Origin: Rhodoblastus sp963748385
GTDB taxonomy: Bacteria; Pseudomonadota; Alphaproteobacteria; Rhizobiales; Beijerinckiaceae
DNA length: 64,000 nucleotides
Direction of reading: 5' to 3'
Assembly: GCA_963748385.1 (NCBI GenBank)
Contig: CAVVIQ010000001.1
Coordinates: forward strand, 124,001-188,000
Shown here piece after piece: positions 62,983 to 64,000 of the stretch; the stretch's first letter is position 1, and each line of letters opens with the position of its first letter. A program made the position numbers and the translations under genes. Below the pieces are notes generated by a model. The model searched no databases, was not told the origin of the DNA, and saw only the letters and a program-made list of their open reading frames with translations.

Positions 62983-63296
62983 ATCGAGGACATGATCAGG
63001 ATCCGCGCCAGCTGGCCCAGCTCCATCTGGATGAAGGACAGCAGCAGCAGGAGCACGATCGGGGAAATATCCATGCCGCCGATCGGCGGCAGGAAGCGGC
63101 GGATCGGCCGCAGCGCCGGCTCGGTCAAGGCGTTGACGCCGTTCCACACCGAACGGACGAAATCGTTGCGGATGTTGATCACGTCGAAGGCGAGCAGCCA
63201 GGACATGACGGCCATGACGATGATGACCCACCAATAAAGATTGAGGGCGATATCGATGATCCGGAACACGGGAAGAAGAAAGGCTGCGGCGGACAT
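62979..63296 (-). CDS. yggT: YggT family membrane protein
   Basis: The 105-residue YggT protein has two hydrophobic regions (PVFRIIDIALNLYWWVIIVM and SPIVLLLLLSFIQMELGQLA) and the conserved loop NALTEPALRPIRRFLPPIGG with DISPIVLLL following it. YggT proteins are involved in osmotic or ion homeostasis in some species; their biochemical role is not settled. The frame extends upstream to an earlier ATG, but the ATG at 63296 (MSAAAFLLPVF) gives the family length. Its stop overlaps the GTG of yggU. Confidence 0.92.
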   Translation of the reverse strand: MSAAAFLLPVFRIIDIALNLYWWVIIVMAVMSWLLAFDVINIRNDFVRSVWNGVNALTEPALRPIRRFLPPIGGMDISPIVLLLLLSFIQMELGQLARILIMSSM

Positions 63297-63435
63297 TGCG
63301 ACTCCAGGCCAAGGGCCGAACCGGCGGGCAAGCGGCCTTTTAGGCCTTTGCGAAGGCGGGAACAAGTTTTCCGGCGCGGCCCGCGCGTTCCGATTGACAG
63401 GATCGCGCGCGAGCCCTAAACACCGGCGCCGGAGC

Positions 63436-64000
<565 letters not shown>

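Overview
The window looks like chromosomal core DNA of a GC-rich alphaproteobacterium, most likely of the order Hyphomicrobiales (Rhizobiales). The evidence is the type and position of the RNase P RNA, an ArsR-methyltransferase/metF/metH operon, paired TATRCTCA-type palindromes before nadABC, a palindromic GCATGATCCCGAAAAGTGG-type intergenic element of the kind seen in rhizobia, and a mesaconyl-CoA hydratase gene (ethylmalonyl-CoA pathway). That gene fits a methylotroph or purple non-sulfur relative (for example Methylocystis-, Rhodoblastus- or Methylobacterium-like), but the genus cannot be fixed from this sequence alone.

Layout. (1) 1-17418, minus strand: an almost complete division and cell-wall (dcw) cluster, transcribed rsmH-ftsL-ftsI-murE-murF-mraY-murD-ftsW-murG-[DinB-like]-murC-[class I glutamine amidotransferase]-murB-ddlB-ftsQ-ftsA (ftsA runs off the left edge). 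Most junctions are ATGA/GTGA/TGATG overlaps. No mraZ lies in front of rsmH. (2) 17616-19289: RNase P RNA, a glycine-zipper lipoprotein and an N-acetylmuramoyl-L-alanine amidase. (3) 19324-26133, minus strand: HPP-CBS membrane protein, metH, metF and an ArsR-methyltransferase regulator with a palindromic operator. (4) 26212-32949: mixed genes (secreted protein, PsiF-type protein, hemolysin III, ettA, KAP-like P-loop NTPase, CBS-BON protein) separated by repeat elements. (5) 33104-38082: TetR-controlled HlyD/ABC-2 efflux operon and a CPA1 antiporter. (6) 38291-51835: Gly/Tyr-repeat protein, recG, a MITE-like remnant, ampG, pgm, nadABC with two operators, a TPR protein, an NTF2-like protein and purD. 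(7) 51836-55048: a small accessory-looking block with a Pro/Glu-rich remnant, two secreted low-complexity proteins, a sulfide:quinone-reductase-like flavoprotein and a 52-residue protein. (8) 55462-63511: GNAT, sdhCDAB, an LpqC/PHB-depolymerase-like hydrolase, a small membrane protein, mesaconyl-CoA hydratase, yggU/yggT and tRNA-Ala(CGC).

Functional links: the dcw cluster, the amidase and AmpG together cover precursor synthesis, septal synthesis and muropeptide recycling. MetF supplies 5-methyl-THF to MetH. NadA, NadB and NadC form the complete de novo route from aspartate to nicotinate mononucleotide.

The most striking observation is that at least four otherwise well-conserved genes each carry one local disruption: an in-frame TAG in murF, +1 shifts in the ABC ATPase and the SQR-like flavoprotein, and a -1 shift in the signal-peptide region of the LpqC-like hydrolase. 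A fifth is possible in the Pro/Glu-rich remnant. The frameshifts mostly sit in short homopolymers, so sequencing or assembly error is the leading explanation, but this must be tested before calling any of them pseudogenes or recoding events. No CRISPR array, intact insertion sequence or prophage was seen.
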